Shown here: positions 1 through 9,905 of the stretch, piece by piece
Numbering within the stretch: the stretch's first letter is position 1
Layout: each line of letters starts with the position of its first letter
Source of the DNA: Callaeas wilsoni
Lineage: Eukaryota > Chordata > Aves > Passeriformes > Callaeidae
DNA: 64,000 bases
NCBI GenBank assembly: GCA_013398955.1
Contig: VWPU01013447.1
Location: forward strand, 1 to 64,000
Reading direction: 5' to 3'
Notes under the pieces: model-generated
Database searches by the model: none
Told to the model about the DNA's origin: nothing
The model's input: the letters and a program-made list of their open reading frames with translations, nothing else
Program-made: the position numbers and the translations under genes

Positions 1-76
1 GGGGCGGGCGCGGCGGCGGCGGTCGGTGTCGTTCGCTCGGTGTCTGTCGCTCGGTGTCGGTCGGCGGCGGGGCAGG
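1..76 (+). other. FSCN1: FSCN1 5' UTR / promoter-proximal CpG-rich leader (5' end truncated by window)
   Basis: Very GC- and CpG-rich sequence directly before the fascin start codon, with short repeats of a GCTCGGTGTC-like motif. No TATA box or in-frame ATG is visible. The transcription start site is not identifiable and the core promoter probably lies partly before position 1. The start at 77 has a purine (A) at -3. Confidence 0.7.
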
Positions 77-899
77 ATGACGGCGAACGGGACGGCGGAG
101 CCGGTGCAGATCCAGTTCGGGCTGATCAACTGCAGCAACCGGTACCTGACGGCGGAGGCGTTCGGGTTCAAGGTGAACGCTTCGGCCGCCAGCATGAAGA
201 AGAAGCAGATCTGGACGCTGGAGCAGGATGGGGAGGACTCCAGCGCCGTCCTGCTCAAGAGCCACCTGGGCCGGTACCTGGCGGCCGACAAGGACGGGCG
301 GGTGAGCTGCGACAGCGAGGAGCCGGGCCCCGACTGCCGGTTCCTGGTGCTGGCCCACGGCGACGGGCGGTGGTCGCTGCAGTCTGAGCCCCACCGCCGC
401 TTCTTCGGCGGCACCGAGGATCGCCTCTCCTGCTTCGCCCCCGCCGTCTCTGCCGCCGAGAAGTGGAGCGTCCACCTGGCCATGCACCCCCAGGCCAACC
501 TCTACAGCCTGGCCCGCAAGCGCTACGCGCACCTGGGGCCCCGCCGCGACGAGCTGGCCGTGGACCGCGACGTGCCGTGGGGCGTGGATGCGCTCATCAC
601 CCTCCTGTTCGTGGACCAGCGGTACAGCCTGCAGAGCTGCGACCACCGCCTGCTCCGCAGCGACGGCCGCCTGGTCCCCGCCGCCGAGCCCGGCACCGCC
701 TTCACGCTGGAATTCCGCTGCGGAAAGGTGGCCTTTCGCGACGGCGAGGGCCGCTACCTGGCCCCCTCGGGGCCCAGCGGCACCCTCAAGGCGGGCAAGA
801 GCGCCAAGGTGGGCAAGGACGAGCTCTTCGCCCTGGAGCAGAGCTGCCCTCAGGTCGTGCTGCGAGCCGGCAACGATAGGAATGTCTCCACCCGGCAAG
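77..899 (+). CDS. FSCN1: FSCN1 coding exon 1 (residues 1-274 plus first base of Gly275)
   Basis: Encodes trefoils 1 and 2 and the start of trefoil 3, more than half of the protein in one exon. It includes the N-terminal region with Ser39 and the Lys41-43 cluster that form part of an actin-binding surface. The exon ends in the conserved NVSTRQG, where the Gly codon is split after its first base. The donor is G|GTACGAGG at 899/900. Composition is extremely GC-rich, continuous with the CpG-rich leader. Reading through the donor would add only unrelated residues before a stop at 968-970. Confidence 0.96.
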
Positions 900-3800
900 G
901 TACGAGGGGATGGGGGTTGCGGGTGGGGGGAACGGGACACCTCGGCCGCCTCGGAGTCTCAGAGGTGTAGCCGCCTCAGGGTGCGCCCCTGCATCCCTCG
1001 GGTATCAGCTTCCCTCCAGAATCGTCTGCCCCGAGCAGCCCCCTGAATCCCTTCGGCATCGGCATCCATCGGGCATCGCCCGCCCCGAGCAACCGCTCGC
1101 ATCCCTCCGGCATCACTTCCCCTGAATCACCTCAGAATCGCCACCTCGGAGTGGCCCCTCCGCAGCGCTGCCCCCCCAGCCCCCAACATCCGCTGCCTTC
1201 CTGCAGCAGCCACCCCACAGGGTGCCCCCCTGCATCTCTCTGCCATGGCCTCCGTAGTGGCGTCTTCCCCCTGCTCAAACCCCTTCTCACACCCCTCCCC
1301 TGAAGCCACCTCTCCCCCGGGCACCCCCTGCACCCCTCAGCATGGCTGCCCGCAGTCCCACCCCCAAACCCCCATCGCGATCCCCCCGCATCCCTCCCAC
1401 ATCCCTTTCCCTTCCCCCTCCCGCATCCCTTCGCCGGTCTGGGGGCCCCCATCCCTCTGGCACCCCCATCCCCGCACCATCGCCTCTTCAGGGCGCCCGG
1501 GGGGGCAGGGATGGCGAGGGGCCCGCCTTGGGGTGCAGGGATGAACAGGGAGGGGGGCTGGGAGGGGGCGGATGGGGTCTTCCCTCGCCATGAAGGAGGC
1601 AGGGCTGTATCCGTCGCCTTCCTTCCTATGGAGCTCATTGTTCGCCCAACAAAGCCTCCACCAATCTCCCCCTTGCCCGAGCACGGCTGAGCCATGTGCC
1701 CAGCGGAGCAGGGAGGCTGCGGGTCCCCCCGGGGCCTCTGGTTCCCCCCAGGGGGCTGGAGTTCCCCTGGGTGAGGGGCTGGGTAGCAGCGTTACATAAA
1801 GGGCTTTGCCAAAACTGCACCCACCCGCACAAAGGCAGCCGTCCCTCCGCACCCGCTGCACCGGCCCCGTCCCCTCCGCTCGCCGGAGTGGCCACGGTGC
1901 CACCCGCCCCGGCGACCCGGTCACATTCAGAGCTCTCCGGGCACGTGGCCGCCCGCTGCCCGCGAGTGCCCAGCGAGCATCCCAGCCCCGCACCCGGGGC
2001 TCCGTGCTGGAAGATGGGGGGTCCCCGCTCTGCGATGCCGGGGGTCCCCGGGGTGTGCCGTGGGTGCCCCGGGGCTCATCGCCGGCGCGCCAGGTCAGGC
2101 CGGCGCACGCCGAGCGTGGGATGGGTGCGAGCATGTAGCAAAGCCTGGAGGAACAGCGGGGAATCTTTTTGTGTATTTGAAATATTTCAAGGTTGTTACT
2201 TAACCCTGAGCCGTGCCTGGGCAGCTCCGTGCAGGGAGCTCCCTGCTTTTCTCCTGTCCGAGGGCAAATCCTGCGCTGCAAAGAAGCCCATTAAAAATTA
2301 ATAATGAAATCTGCCAAGATGGGCAGTGGGGATTGTTTTCCCAGGCACGGGGATTTCGGGAAGAGGAGGAGAGGATGGCGGTGGCGGGAGGATGGCGGGA
2401 GGCTGCCGCAGCGCCGTGGGGGAAGGGCTGCTGCAGCCCTTTGTCACCAGAGATGGGAAAACCAGATGTGGGGGGAGATGTGAGGGACGTAGTGGTGGCG
2501 GTGGGGGACCCCGTGGTGGCGGGGGACCCCATGGAACGGGTGGGAATGCTGCTGGCCGACCCTCCGGCTTTGTCTGATTCGGAAGGGATGGGGGAGCAGG
2601 AAGGGGGGGAACAAATCTCCCCAGCAACAGAGGGCTCTGGGCTGTGCCCGGCCCCTTTCCAAGCAAAATACAGCGGGAAGGGCCGCTCTGGGGCTGCACA
2701 TCCTCGCTCGAGTCCGTTTTGGCTGGAGAAGCCGTTTCCACCCGGTTTATCCTTCCCGACGGCAGTGAAAGGCTGGGAGCTGCCGCTTTCTGGGGCTCAT
2801 CCTCCCTTCTCCCATTGTGAAAGTGCCGCGTCCCAAGGTTAGCAAGAAGGCAGCAGAAACAGCCGTCGGAGGAAGCGGTTCCAGACAGCCCTTTCCCCGG
2901 CCGAGCTGATAAGCGCCGTGCTGCTGGCAGATGCTCCCATGGCCACTGGGGATGGGGAATGTGGGATGCGGGCAGGGAGTGACTGGAGCTCGGCACAGCC
3001 TCGTGGGAAAAGGCAGCTTGCTCCTGCGTGGAGTCAAGGAGGGAGCAGGGATGGCAGTGGCCATCCCCCCTCTGCCTCACGGGAGGAGCAGGGATGGGGC
3101 CATGCGGTTCTTCTGTGGTTCCCTTGGCTGGGATCCAGCTTTGGAACAGTGTTGTCCCACCAGTGCCAAGTCAGCTCCTGGCTTGGAGTCTCCTCCCTGT
3201 CCCGGGGATGGCCGATGTCAGCATCCCCTGCACACGAACACCCCCGGGCAGGAAGGGATGGATGCCAGCCCTGCCTCTGCTCCGCCACAGGGGCTGGGGG
3301 TATCCCTGGCACCCCTCTCCTGCCTCCAGCCCCAGTAGGACAGGATCCTCGGCTTCCTTGAGAGTTTCCATCTCCTGGTTGCACCTCAAACAGAGCGGAG
3401 CCGGGTGATGCCAGCAGCGAGCAGCCTCCTCCTCGCTCAATGGCTCCTTTCTAGCCCGGCTGCGGCAACAAAGGGCCCTTTGTGGGCGCCAGGGTCCCGG
3501 GGACAGAGCGCTGGCGTCCCCCCCACTGGGCCCCTGCCAGCCCCCCGCCCGGCCGAGGTGTGCCCCTGCCCCCCACCCGCATGGGGAAGAGGGTGGGCTG
3601 ACTCGGGAGTGAGGAATTCCAGGAAACGGGATCTGGGGAGGAGGGCGAGCGAGCGCAGCGGTGAAGGGAGCACGCCTGGACGTGCTGTGCTGGCAGTGGG
3701 GAGCTCTGCCCTGGGGCCAGGACCTCTCCCGGCATGGGCTGAGCCGGATTTTCCCCCCCAGTTCATCTTGGTGCCACGACAAGGCAGGAAGATGCGGCTC

Positions 3801-6800
3801 CAGGGCAGGGGGCACGCAGGCTTGGATGTCGATTTTCATCTGGAGATGCCAAGTGGCCTGTTGACACTTGGGGGATACCACAAAGCCACAGGAAATCCAC
3901 AGGGAAGGAGGGGTGGGTTTTTCAGGAAATTCATGTTTCACCCCTACCCGTGACCCCTTTGCAGAGCTGCACCCCTGGCAGAGGAGCTGCTGGTTCCCGG
4001 TGCTCCAGGCTGTTGGATTTAGACAAAAAGCTGTTTGGATTTCTGCGGGGGTGCAGTGTAAGCCCAGCTGAAGGGCACGGAGGGGAAGGAGGAGTCTCTG
4101 AGCACGTGTGCGAGCGCAGTGCTGGGTGGAGGTGCCGGAACCCACAGAGAGCCCAGACCCGACCTGTGCTGGCAGCGCTGGGCGCAGCTTCCCAGTGCCA
4201 TCCTGAAATCCTGCCCCGCTGCCCTCAGGGCTCTGCAGGGTGCTGCCGGCACTCCCGTGGAGCAATCCTGGCTTGGGTGTTTTCAGCTATGACCGTGGGG
4301 TTTTTGAAAAGAGAGCTGGAAGATGGGAAAGGTGCTCCTCTCCACGGCGCTCATTCCACTGGCTCTCACTAGCTTCCCAGGACGGCTCCTGGGAGATATT
4401 TCTGTGAGAGGGAAACTTTTCTACGTGTCCTGAATGCCCCCACACTGGGTCTGCAGTCCCCCATGGTGTGGAGGTCAACGCAGCTACAACAAACTCTGCT
4501 CCTTTAGAGGGAGAAGCCCGGCACTGTGGGAAGTTCAGGAAGGTGTGAGCCTGCTCTGGGATGGCCACAGGCCTCCTCGTACATCCCCAGTCATGGCTGG
4601 AGAGCAGCGAGAGCTCCACCATCAATCCTGCGAACCCACGAGCCTGGAAAGGACTTGGGGAGCCCTTTCCTGCTGTCTGAGGACCTCAAGCCCAGGGTCT
4701 CGGCATTAGGAAACCTTGGAGAGACAACATGCCTCAGCCTTCCCAACCTCTGCATTCTCCCCAAGATCCCTGTAGCAAACCCGCGTTGCAGACGAAGCCG
4801 GAGGACATCCCACGGCAGGAATTTTGGGGTGTGCAGGCGTACCTCCACCCCCCTCCCGAAGAGCCGCCGTGTGCTCGCCCCCCTCCCGCCTCCAGCTGTA
4901 ATTAGCAGCTTCGTCAAGGTCAGGAAGAGCAGCGCTAGCTCCAGACTGTAAATTTACCAAGAGCGTTAATTAATCCGTGATTGCAGTGGGAGCGGCCGCG
5001 GTTCCCTGCCACAGCCCTGGGCTGCCACAGCAGGGGGGTGGCTGTGGGGACAGCCTGTCCTCCACCGCGGGGACACGGGGACAGCTCTGTGGGACCCCGG
5101 GACAGCTCTGTGGGACCCCGTGCTTCCTGCAGTTTCCCCCATCCCGCCCGGCTCTCAGCCCCCGACTCTCCCGCTCCAGCTCAGTTCCAGCCCTTTGAAG
5201 CCTCCTCCTGCCCCAGCCGTAGCCGCATTCCTTTGTGCTGAGTCGGTGTAACCCAACCCCGCGCTGCTTTTGGGGAGGGGGCGGTGGGAGACCCCCCTGC
5301 TGCCGGGTCCTTCCAGGCACCGGGGAAAGGCAGAGCTCCGCGCAAGGCGAGCGTGGAAAATGGGCTGGCAGAGAGGTGGGAGAGCACTGTGCTCCATGCT
5401 GGGGGTCTCTGGGGAGAGGGAACACTCTTTGGCGGCTCCTGGCACTCCCTGTCCTGTCTCCAGCCCGTCCAGTCCTGCTCTGTGGCACACAGCATCCCCC
5501 TGGCTCTGCCCAGCCTGGTCCCTGCAAGTCAGCGAGTTCTTCCCAGAAAAGTCAGGGAGGCAAAGGACCAACCCCCACTCCTCCCCCACAAACCACAGGC
5601 ACCCACAGCTCTCACAGGTTTGGGGGGCCCACGGGTGCTGCCAGCCTTGAGGGATGGGCTGTGTCCCCCAGGGTCACCTCCCCACAGCCCAACCTCTCTG
5701 TGAGCCCCCGCAGAGCCCCTCTCTCTGTTTTACAGCTCTGGATTGGGGCTGGAGCTGCCTGACGCCGGGATGCAAAATCAAAACCAAATGTTCCCACAAC
5801 CGCCGGCTCAGCCCCTGGCAGTGCTGGGAGGCGGCGAGTGTGGGATGGCTCTGGGAGCCGAGGACGTGGCCGGTGGGGCTGGGCTGGTGGCCATCAGCAC
5901 CCACTGCCCCCTGTGCTGCCCAAATACCCCAGGGAGCGAAGCACCAGGGTGGCTGCGTGTCCATCAGGAGAGTCGTGGGATCACAGAGTGGTTGGGTTGG
6001 GAGGGATCGTGGGCAGGGACACCCTCCACTAGACTGGGCTGTTCCCAGCCCCATCCAACGTGACACTGAACATTTCCAGGGATGGGAACTGCAGAAGGTA
6101 CTGGAGGGTGCCTGGTGAGAGGGGGAGTGCTGTGAGCAGGGTGGCAGCCATAGGCCAGCTGGGATGAGGGAGATGAGATTATGGCCAACAAAATGAAGCC
6201 TTCAAAGCCCGATCCCTCTGGGAACAAAGCCTGATCCCTTTTGGAACAAAGCTTGATCCCTTTGGGAACAAAGCCCGATCCCTTTTGGAACAAAGCCTGA
6301 TCCCTTTGGGAACAAAACCTGATCCCTTTGGGAAGGGTGGGAGATGGACATGCAAAGCAGAGGCTGCTCCTGAGTGCTGGGATGGGGCCTGATTGGAGAC
6401 ACGGACGGGTGATGTGGCGCCCCAGGGAGCTGTGTCTGCAGGACAGCTGGGTGCAGCTGGTGGGACCTCCTGGTGCTTCCCAGGGCAGCGGAGCCACCAA
6501 GACTGCAGTTCCTGAAGCCCTTCCAGTGACTGTACAGCACTACTTGAAATCCCAGCAGCCGAGAAACTGGGATGTATTGTGAGGTGTGAGGGGCTGAACA
6601 CGTGGCCAGCCCCCACCTCCCTCAGCTGCTCCTCATCAGACTTGTGCTCCAGACCCTTCCCCAGATCCATTTCCCTTCTCTGGACATGCTCCAGCACTTC
6701 CATGTCTTGTCTTTAGTGAGGGGACCAGAAGTAGACAGAATGTGGACTTGAACCCTTTCCTCCCCCACAGCAGGGAGAGATGCAGGTGTGTTTGGCTCTG

Positions 6801-9197
6801 GAAAATTCATCCAGTTCCACTAAACTCCCGTTTCACTAAACTCAGCAGTGGGGCTGAGCTCTGCACCCCAGCTCCCTCCCCAAAATCCAGCACAGAGCTT
6901 GGCCATTGGCTTTGGCTACAGCTTGTGGCTCGCATCCCCAAAGTGTTTTTAGGCTGAAGTCCACCAAGCTGGAGAGCTCTGGAGCAGTTTTGGCCCCACT
7001 AGCCCTGACTAAGCAGGTTCGCTCGGGCTCAGTGCCTGAGGTGGATGCACACGTGGCTGGCGGTGGCCCAGGGCTGTGGTCAGTAGCCCCAGGACCAGCT
7101 GCATCCCCCTCTGCCAGGGAAATGCTGTCTCTGGCCCCTTGGGCACAAGGATGGGCCATCCTGGCTGTCAGAGCCGGGGGACAGGCTGTTGCTGCTGGTT
7201 TTGGGGAGTCAGGAGGAGGCTTTGCTGCCCTAGGGCTTTCCTGAGCCTCCTGTCCCTGCACACCTCACCACCCCAGCAGGACGTGACAATTGTGGATGAA
7301 AAACGGTGCCACGGTCCTTAAACACGCCACGAGCTGGGATTCATGGGTGCTGCAGCGGCCTCTGCTAATGGGTTGAGTAACCTGGCTGTCACCTTTGGGA
7401 AAAACTGCAGCCCTTTTCCTTGTAAAATATCTATGTTGGTCTTTGCTTCACTGTGATGGATCTGCTGAGTCAAGAGTGGAAGCTCACGGCTGCCCAGCCC
7501 TCGCTTAGGGCCTTAACACCAAATATCCAAATGAAAACCTGGATTTGAACCCCAAATGCCAGAGGGGAGATCCGTGTGAGGGATTTGGGAGCCACCAAAG
7601 CTCACCCAGGAAGCAGGAGCCCCTCTCAGTTGGATTTCCTGAGCTGCCCTGCACCTGGACCTGCTGGAGATGGGTTGTGGTCCCACCCCTCTCCCATCTC
7701 CATCTGTCTCTGCTCTGTAGGAATGGACCTTTCGGCCAACCAGGACGAGGAGGGTGACCAGGAGACCTACCAGCTGGAGATCAACAAGGACACCAAGAAA
7801 TGCGCCTTCCGGACCTACACCGGGAAGTACTGGACCCTCACCTCCAACGGGGGCATCCAGTCCACTGCCTCCACAAAGTGAGTCCCCTGTCCCCAGCAGC
7901 TCAGGGCGGTGCCTGGGCTTCAGAGAAGCCTCTGCATCTCCCAGGGGAATTCAAGGGGGATTTTCCAGCTTGGGTGCTCACCCCAAACGCTTCCCAGCAG
8001 AGGCAGTGCATTCCCAGGAAAGCCAGGGATGGGTCGGGGCTTGCCACCCACGATGTTCTGGAAGTCCCTGGGGCCACATAATCCTTCCTGGCCGGCTGGG
8101 GCTTTCGAAACTCTTTGCCCTGCAGTTCAACCCTGAGAGCCAGGCGGAAACCCCAAAAGTGCCTTTGGCTGCCTGCCTGCCTCCTGCCCGCGGGGCGAGG
8201 GCTTCCCAGTGGGATGGCCAGCACAACACAGTTCATCCTGCAAAAACAGATCGAACCAGGCTCTCCTGATCCAGCCGTGGCCCTTTCCAAGGCAGCAGGG
8301 TGGCAGTGGCAGGCTCCCCGTCCTTCACACCCTGCTGACTGCCCTCTCTGCCCATAGGAACGCGAGCTGCTACTTCGACATCGAGTGGTGCGACAAACGC
8401 ATCACCCTGAAAGCTGCCAACGGCAAGTACGTGACAGCAAAGAAGAACGGGCAGCTGGCAGCCTCCATGGAGACAGCGGGTAAGGGACCCTTGGGGACCC
8501 CACACTGGGGCAGCAGGGAATGAAGAAAGTCCCCCCAGAGCCAGGCTCTTCTGCCAAATGATGCTCAGGCAATAAGTTCTCTTGGTGACTGTTTGTGCTG
8601 TGAGATGGGGGGCAGATGGGATGGGTGAGAAATGGCTGGGGGGCACAAGCCCTGCTCCTCACGCTGCCTGCCAGCTTCGGGGTCCGGCTCTGCCCTCCTG
8701 GCTGCTCTCACAGCCGCTGTCCCCTCGGCGCAGGTGAGACGGAGCATTTCGTGATGAAGCTGATCAACCGGCCCATCATCGTCCTGCGCGGTGAGCACGG
8801 CTTCATCGGCTGCCGCAAGGTCACCGGCACCCTGGACTCCAACCGCTCCTCCTACGACGTCTTCCAGCTGGAGTTCAACGACGGGGCCTACAACATCAAG
8901 GGTGAGTCCCTGGCGTGGCTGCGGGCGGGGGGGTGGCAGCTCCTTTGGGGTCCCTGGGGTGGCTCACGAGGCCACTGTGTCCCCTCTCCTGCAGATACCA
9001 CTGGGAAGTACTGGATGGTGGGGAACGAGTCGTCCGTCACCAGCAGCAGCGACATCCCCGTGGACTTCTTTTTTGAGTTCTGCGACTATAACAAAGTGGC
9101 CATCAAAATCAATGGCAAATACCTGAAGGGCGACCACGCCGGGGTGCTCAAGGCATCGGCCGACACCATCGATGCCTCCACCCTCTGGGAATATTAA
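77..9197 (+). CDS. FSCN1: Fascin-1, actin-bundling protein (whole coding region, 5 exons, 490 aa)
   Basis: Fascin cross-links F-actin into the tight parallel bundles of filopodia, microspikes and dendritic-cell or neuronal protrusions. Joining 77-899, 7721-7877, 8358-8479, 8734-8901 and 8995-9197 gives 1473 nt (490 codons plus TAA). The product aligns end to end with vertebrate fascin-1 as I know it, from [14 protein letters not shown] to [12 protein letters not shown]. Human fascin-1 is 493 aa; the 3-residue deficit lies in loops near residues 51-57 and 173-176. Four beta-trefoil repeats are expected at about 8-136, 137-257, 258-378 and 379-490. Ser39, the PKC-phosphorylated residue that controls actin binding in mammals, is kept and is followed by Lys41-43. 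Every junction is GT-AG and the phases agree. Start 77 was chosen because it begins the conserved MTANGTAE N-terminus; the reading frame upstream has no ATG. No frameshift or premature stop is seen. Confidence 0.97.
1000..1480. repeat. Degenerate minisatellite-like repeat field, core GCATCCCT/AATCCCT
   Basis: Variants of GCATCCCTC(G/C)GGCATC recur many times, for example near 1011, 1045, 1099 and 1389, and CATCCCT continues in the C-rich stretch to about 1480. Units are imperfect and their spacing varies, so this is an old expanded array rather than a clean tandem repeat. Confidence 0.5.
1499..1577 (+). other. Dense G-tract run, G-quadruplex-prone
   Basis: More than eight runs of at least three G lie within about 80 bases, including runs of seven and six G. 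This is in the first kilobase of intron 1 on the coding strand, so the RNA would carry the same tracts. The potential is read from sequence only. Confidence 0.45.
2177..2190. promoter_or_regulatory. 14-bp perfect palindrome TTGAAATATTTCAA in an AT-rich block
   Basis: It lies in an AT-rich block (about 2160-2310) inside an otherwise GC-rich intron, followed by TTAAAAATTAATAATG near 2291. The sharp change in composition suggests either an old insertion or a conserved regulatory block. No factor is assigned. Confidence 0.25.
5079..5120. repeat. Two perfect tandem copies of a 21-bp unit
   Basis: The unit GGACAGCTCTGTGGGACCCC plus one G occurs at 5079-5099 and again at 5100-5120 without mismatch. 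It is a recent slippage or minisatellite seed in FSCN1 intron 1. Confidence 0.85.
5975..6095 (-). mobile_element. CR1 LINE 3'-end fragment
   Basis: The + strand carries the reverse complement of the CR1 3' region: the CACAGAGTGGTTGGGTTGG terminus, then GGCAGGGACACCCTCCACTAGA and CCAGCCCCATCCAACG, then TTCCAGGGATGGG. It is 5'-truncated with no coding capacity. Confidence 0.85.
6204..6335. repeat. 22-bp minisatellite, six copies
   Basis: Six head-to-tail copies of a 22-bp unit, GATCCCTTTGGGAACAAAGC plus CT. Copies 2 and 4 share the variant CTTTTGG, while copies 1, 3, 5 and 6 carry CTNTGGG, suggesting growth partly by 44-bp dimers. The repeat reads through all frames on the - strand, which creates spurious repetitive open frames. 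Confidence 0.9.
6585..6775 (-). mobile_element. CR1 LINE internal/3' fragment
   Basis: On the + strand it matches the reverse complement of the CR1 segment upstream of the terminal region, with landmarks TTCTCTGGACATGCTCCAGC and TAGTGAGGGGACCAGAAGTAG. It is probably a separate piece of the same type of insertion as the 5975-6095 fragment. Confidence 0.8.
7721..7877 (+). CDS. FSCN1: FSCN1 coding exon 2 (residues 275-326, first two bases of Lys327)
   Basis: 157 nt in beta-trefoil 3, starting [11 protein letters not shown] and ending GGIQSTAST before the split Lys. The acceptor is CTCTGTAG|GA and the donor AA|GTGAGT. The frame is continuous with exon 1 (phase 1 in, phase 2 out). Confidence 0.96.
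7878..8357 (+). other. FSCN1: FSCN1 intron 2 (480 nt)
   Basis: GT-AG, phase 2. I see no repeat or conserved motif. Introns 3 (8480-8733) and 4 (8902-8994) are shorter still and equally plain. Confidence 0.9.
8358..8479 (+). CDS. FSCN1: FSCN1 coding exon 3 (Lys327-Thr/Ala367, first base of Gly368)
   Basis: 122 nt completing trefoil 3, with [20 protein letters not shown] and [18 protein letters not shown]. The acceptor is CCCATAG|G and the donor GCGG|GTAAGG. Phase 2 in, phase 1 out. Confidence 0.96.
8734..8901 (+). CDS. FSCN1: FSCN1 coding exon 4 (Gly368-Lys423, first base of Asp424)
   Basis: 168 nt in trefoil 4, with [20 protein letters not shown] and [16 protein letters not shown]. The acceptor CGCAG is followed at once by GTGAGA, so the exon start also looks like a donor. 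The real donor is AAGG|GTGAGT. Confidence 0.96.
8995..9197 (+). CDS. FSCN1: FSCN1 coding exon 5 and stop (Asp424-Tyr490)
   Basis: 203 nt ending in the conserved LWEY and TAA at 9195-9197. It contains [20 protein letters not shown] and [12 protein letters not shown] of the last trefoil. The acceptor is CTCCTGCAG|AT. Confidence 0.97.
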
Positions 9198-9367
9198 TGC
9201 ACTTTAGGGTACCTCCCGTTGCCAACTTCTCTTTCCCTTCCTGTCCTCTTTTCCTTTGGGTTCTGTTTCTCCTCTCTGTAACAGGATTTTCAGACTGGCT
9301 TGCCCTTCCCTCCTGCCATAGAGTTGGTGCGTTATGTGGGAGGTGGGTCTCCGTAAATCCCTGTAAG

Positions 9368-9375
9368 AACTGGAA
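9368..9375 (+). promoter_or_regulatory. miR-145-5p 8-mer seed match AACTGGAA in the FSCN1 3' UTR
   Basis: AACTGGA plus A opposite miRNA base 1, 171 nt after the stop. Shorter miR-145 matches (ACTGGAA, 7mer-A1) lie at 10263-10269 and 10401-10407. FSCN1 is an established miR-145 target in mammals; function here is inferred. Confidence 0.6.
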
Positions 9376-9515
9376 AAGTGGTGGGGCTGCCTGCCTATAG
9401 CTTTGTAGAGGGGTCTGTCTCTATCCCCCCATCCCTGCCTCCCTCCAGGTTTGCTGGGCTTGGAAACGGCCGTATCCCCCTCCTGGCCCTGAGCATCACC
9501 TTAGGTAGTTTATTT

Positions 9516-9522
9516 TCATCTC
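9516..9522 (+). promoter_or_regulatory. miR-143-3p 7-mer seed match TCATCTC
   Basis: Exact complement of miR-143 bases 2-8; the next base is C, so this is a 7mer-m8 site. Confidence 0.4.
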
Positions 9523-9897
9523 CTCGATTTAAAAAAGGGAATAAGATCACCTCTGTGCTCACTTCTGCCATATCAGCACTGGCACAGCCTCAAACTGTGC
9601 TGCCAGTGTCCCCTGGAGCATCCGTCCTGTCCTGCCCTGCTCCAGCCAGGGCTGGAGCGATGGTGCTGGGCTCAGCTGGCTCCTCCCAGCCCGTCCCAGC
9701 AGCTTCTCTCCCCCCCTGGATTGTGCAGCAGGTTCATCCCTGCTGAGCTGTAAGAGGTGACCTTACATATCACAGCGTCCCTGGCGATGGGGCTGGCGTG
9801 TGCCAGCACATCCCTGTGCAAGGGCCAGCAAGCTGCCCCGCCCCAAACACCTGGAAATGATTCTTTAGGGTGATCCTGTCTGGAAAGCCTCAGCCTT

Positions 9898-9905
9898 TCA
9901 TCTCA
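9898..9905 (+). promoter_or_regulatory. miR-143-3p 8-mer seed match TCATCTCA
   Basis: Complement of miR-143 bases 2-8 plus A. It is the second miR-143 site in this 3' UTR; miR-143 is transcribed together with miR-145. Confidence 0.45.

Larger units (their letters stand above)
900..7720 (+). other. FSCN1: FSCN1 intron 1 (6.8 kb)
   Basis: GT-AG, phase 1. It is GC-rich and has no recognisable coding exon. It contains a degenerate GCATCCCT-type repeat field (about 1000-1480), a dense run of G-tracts (1499-1577), an AT-rich block with a 14-bp palindrome (2177-2190), a 21-bp tandem duplication (5079-5120), two - strand CR1 fragments (about 5975-6095 and 6585-6775) and between them a 22-bp minisatellite (6204-6335). 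The many long open frames on both strands here are a by-product of GC richness and show no protein family I know. Confidence 0.9.

Noticed and set aside
26..76. In-frame N-terminal extension of fascin upstream of 77
   Set aside because: It has no ATG (only a GTG), is CpG-rich leader sequence, and the conserved fascin N-terminus begins exactly at 77.
900..970. Read-through form of FSCN1 exon 1 ending at 970
   Set aside because: A clean donor at 899/900 and the exact phase match to exon 2 explain the frame; the extra residues resemble nothing.
1337..4265. Long - strand open frames (314 and 364 codons) in FSCN1 intron 1
   Set aside because: GC-rich intron, low-complexity Pro/Gly/Arg/Ser composition, overlapping open frames on both strands, no domain.
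6204..6335. CRISPR-like array
   Set aside because: Units are directly adjacent with no spacers, and this is a vertebrate intron.
5964..6703. Repetitive - strand open frames with a VPKGI/SKRD pattern
   Set aside because: They are translations of the 22-bp minisatellite cycling through three frames; no protein repeat family.
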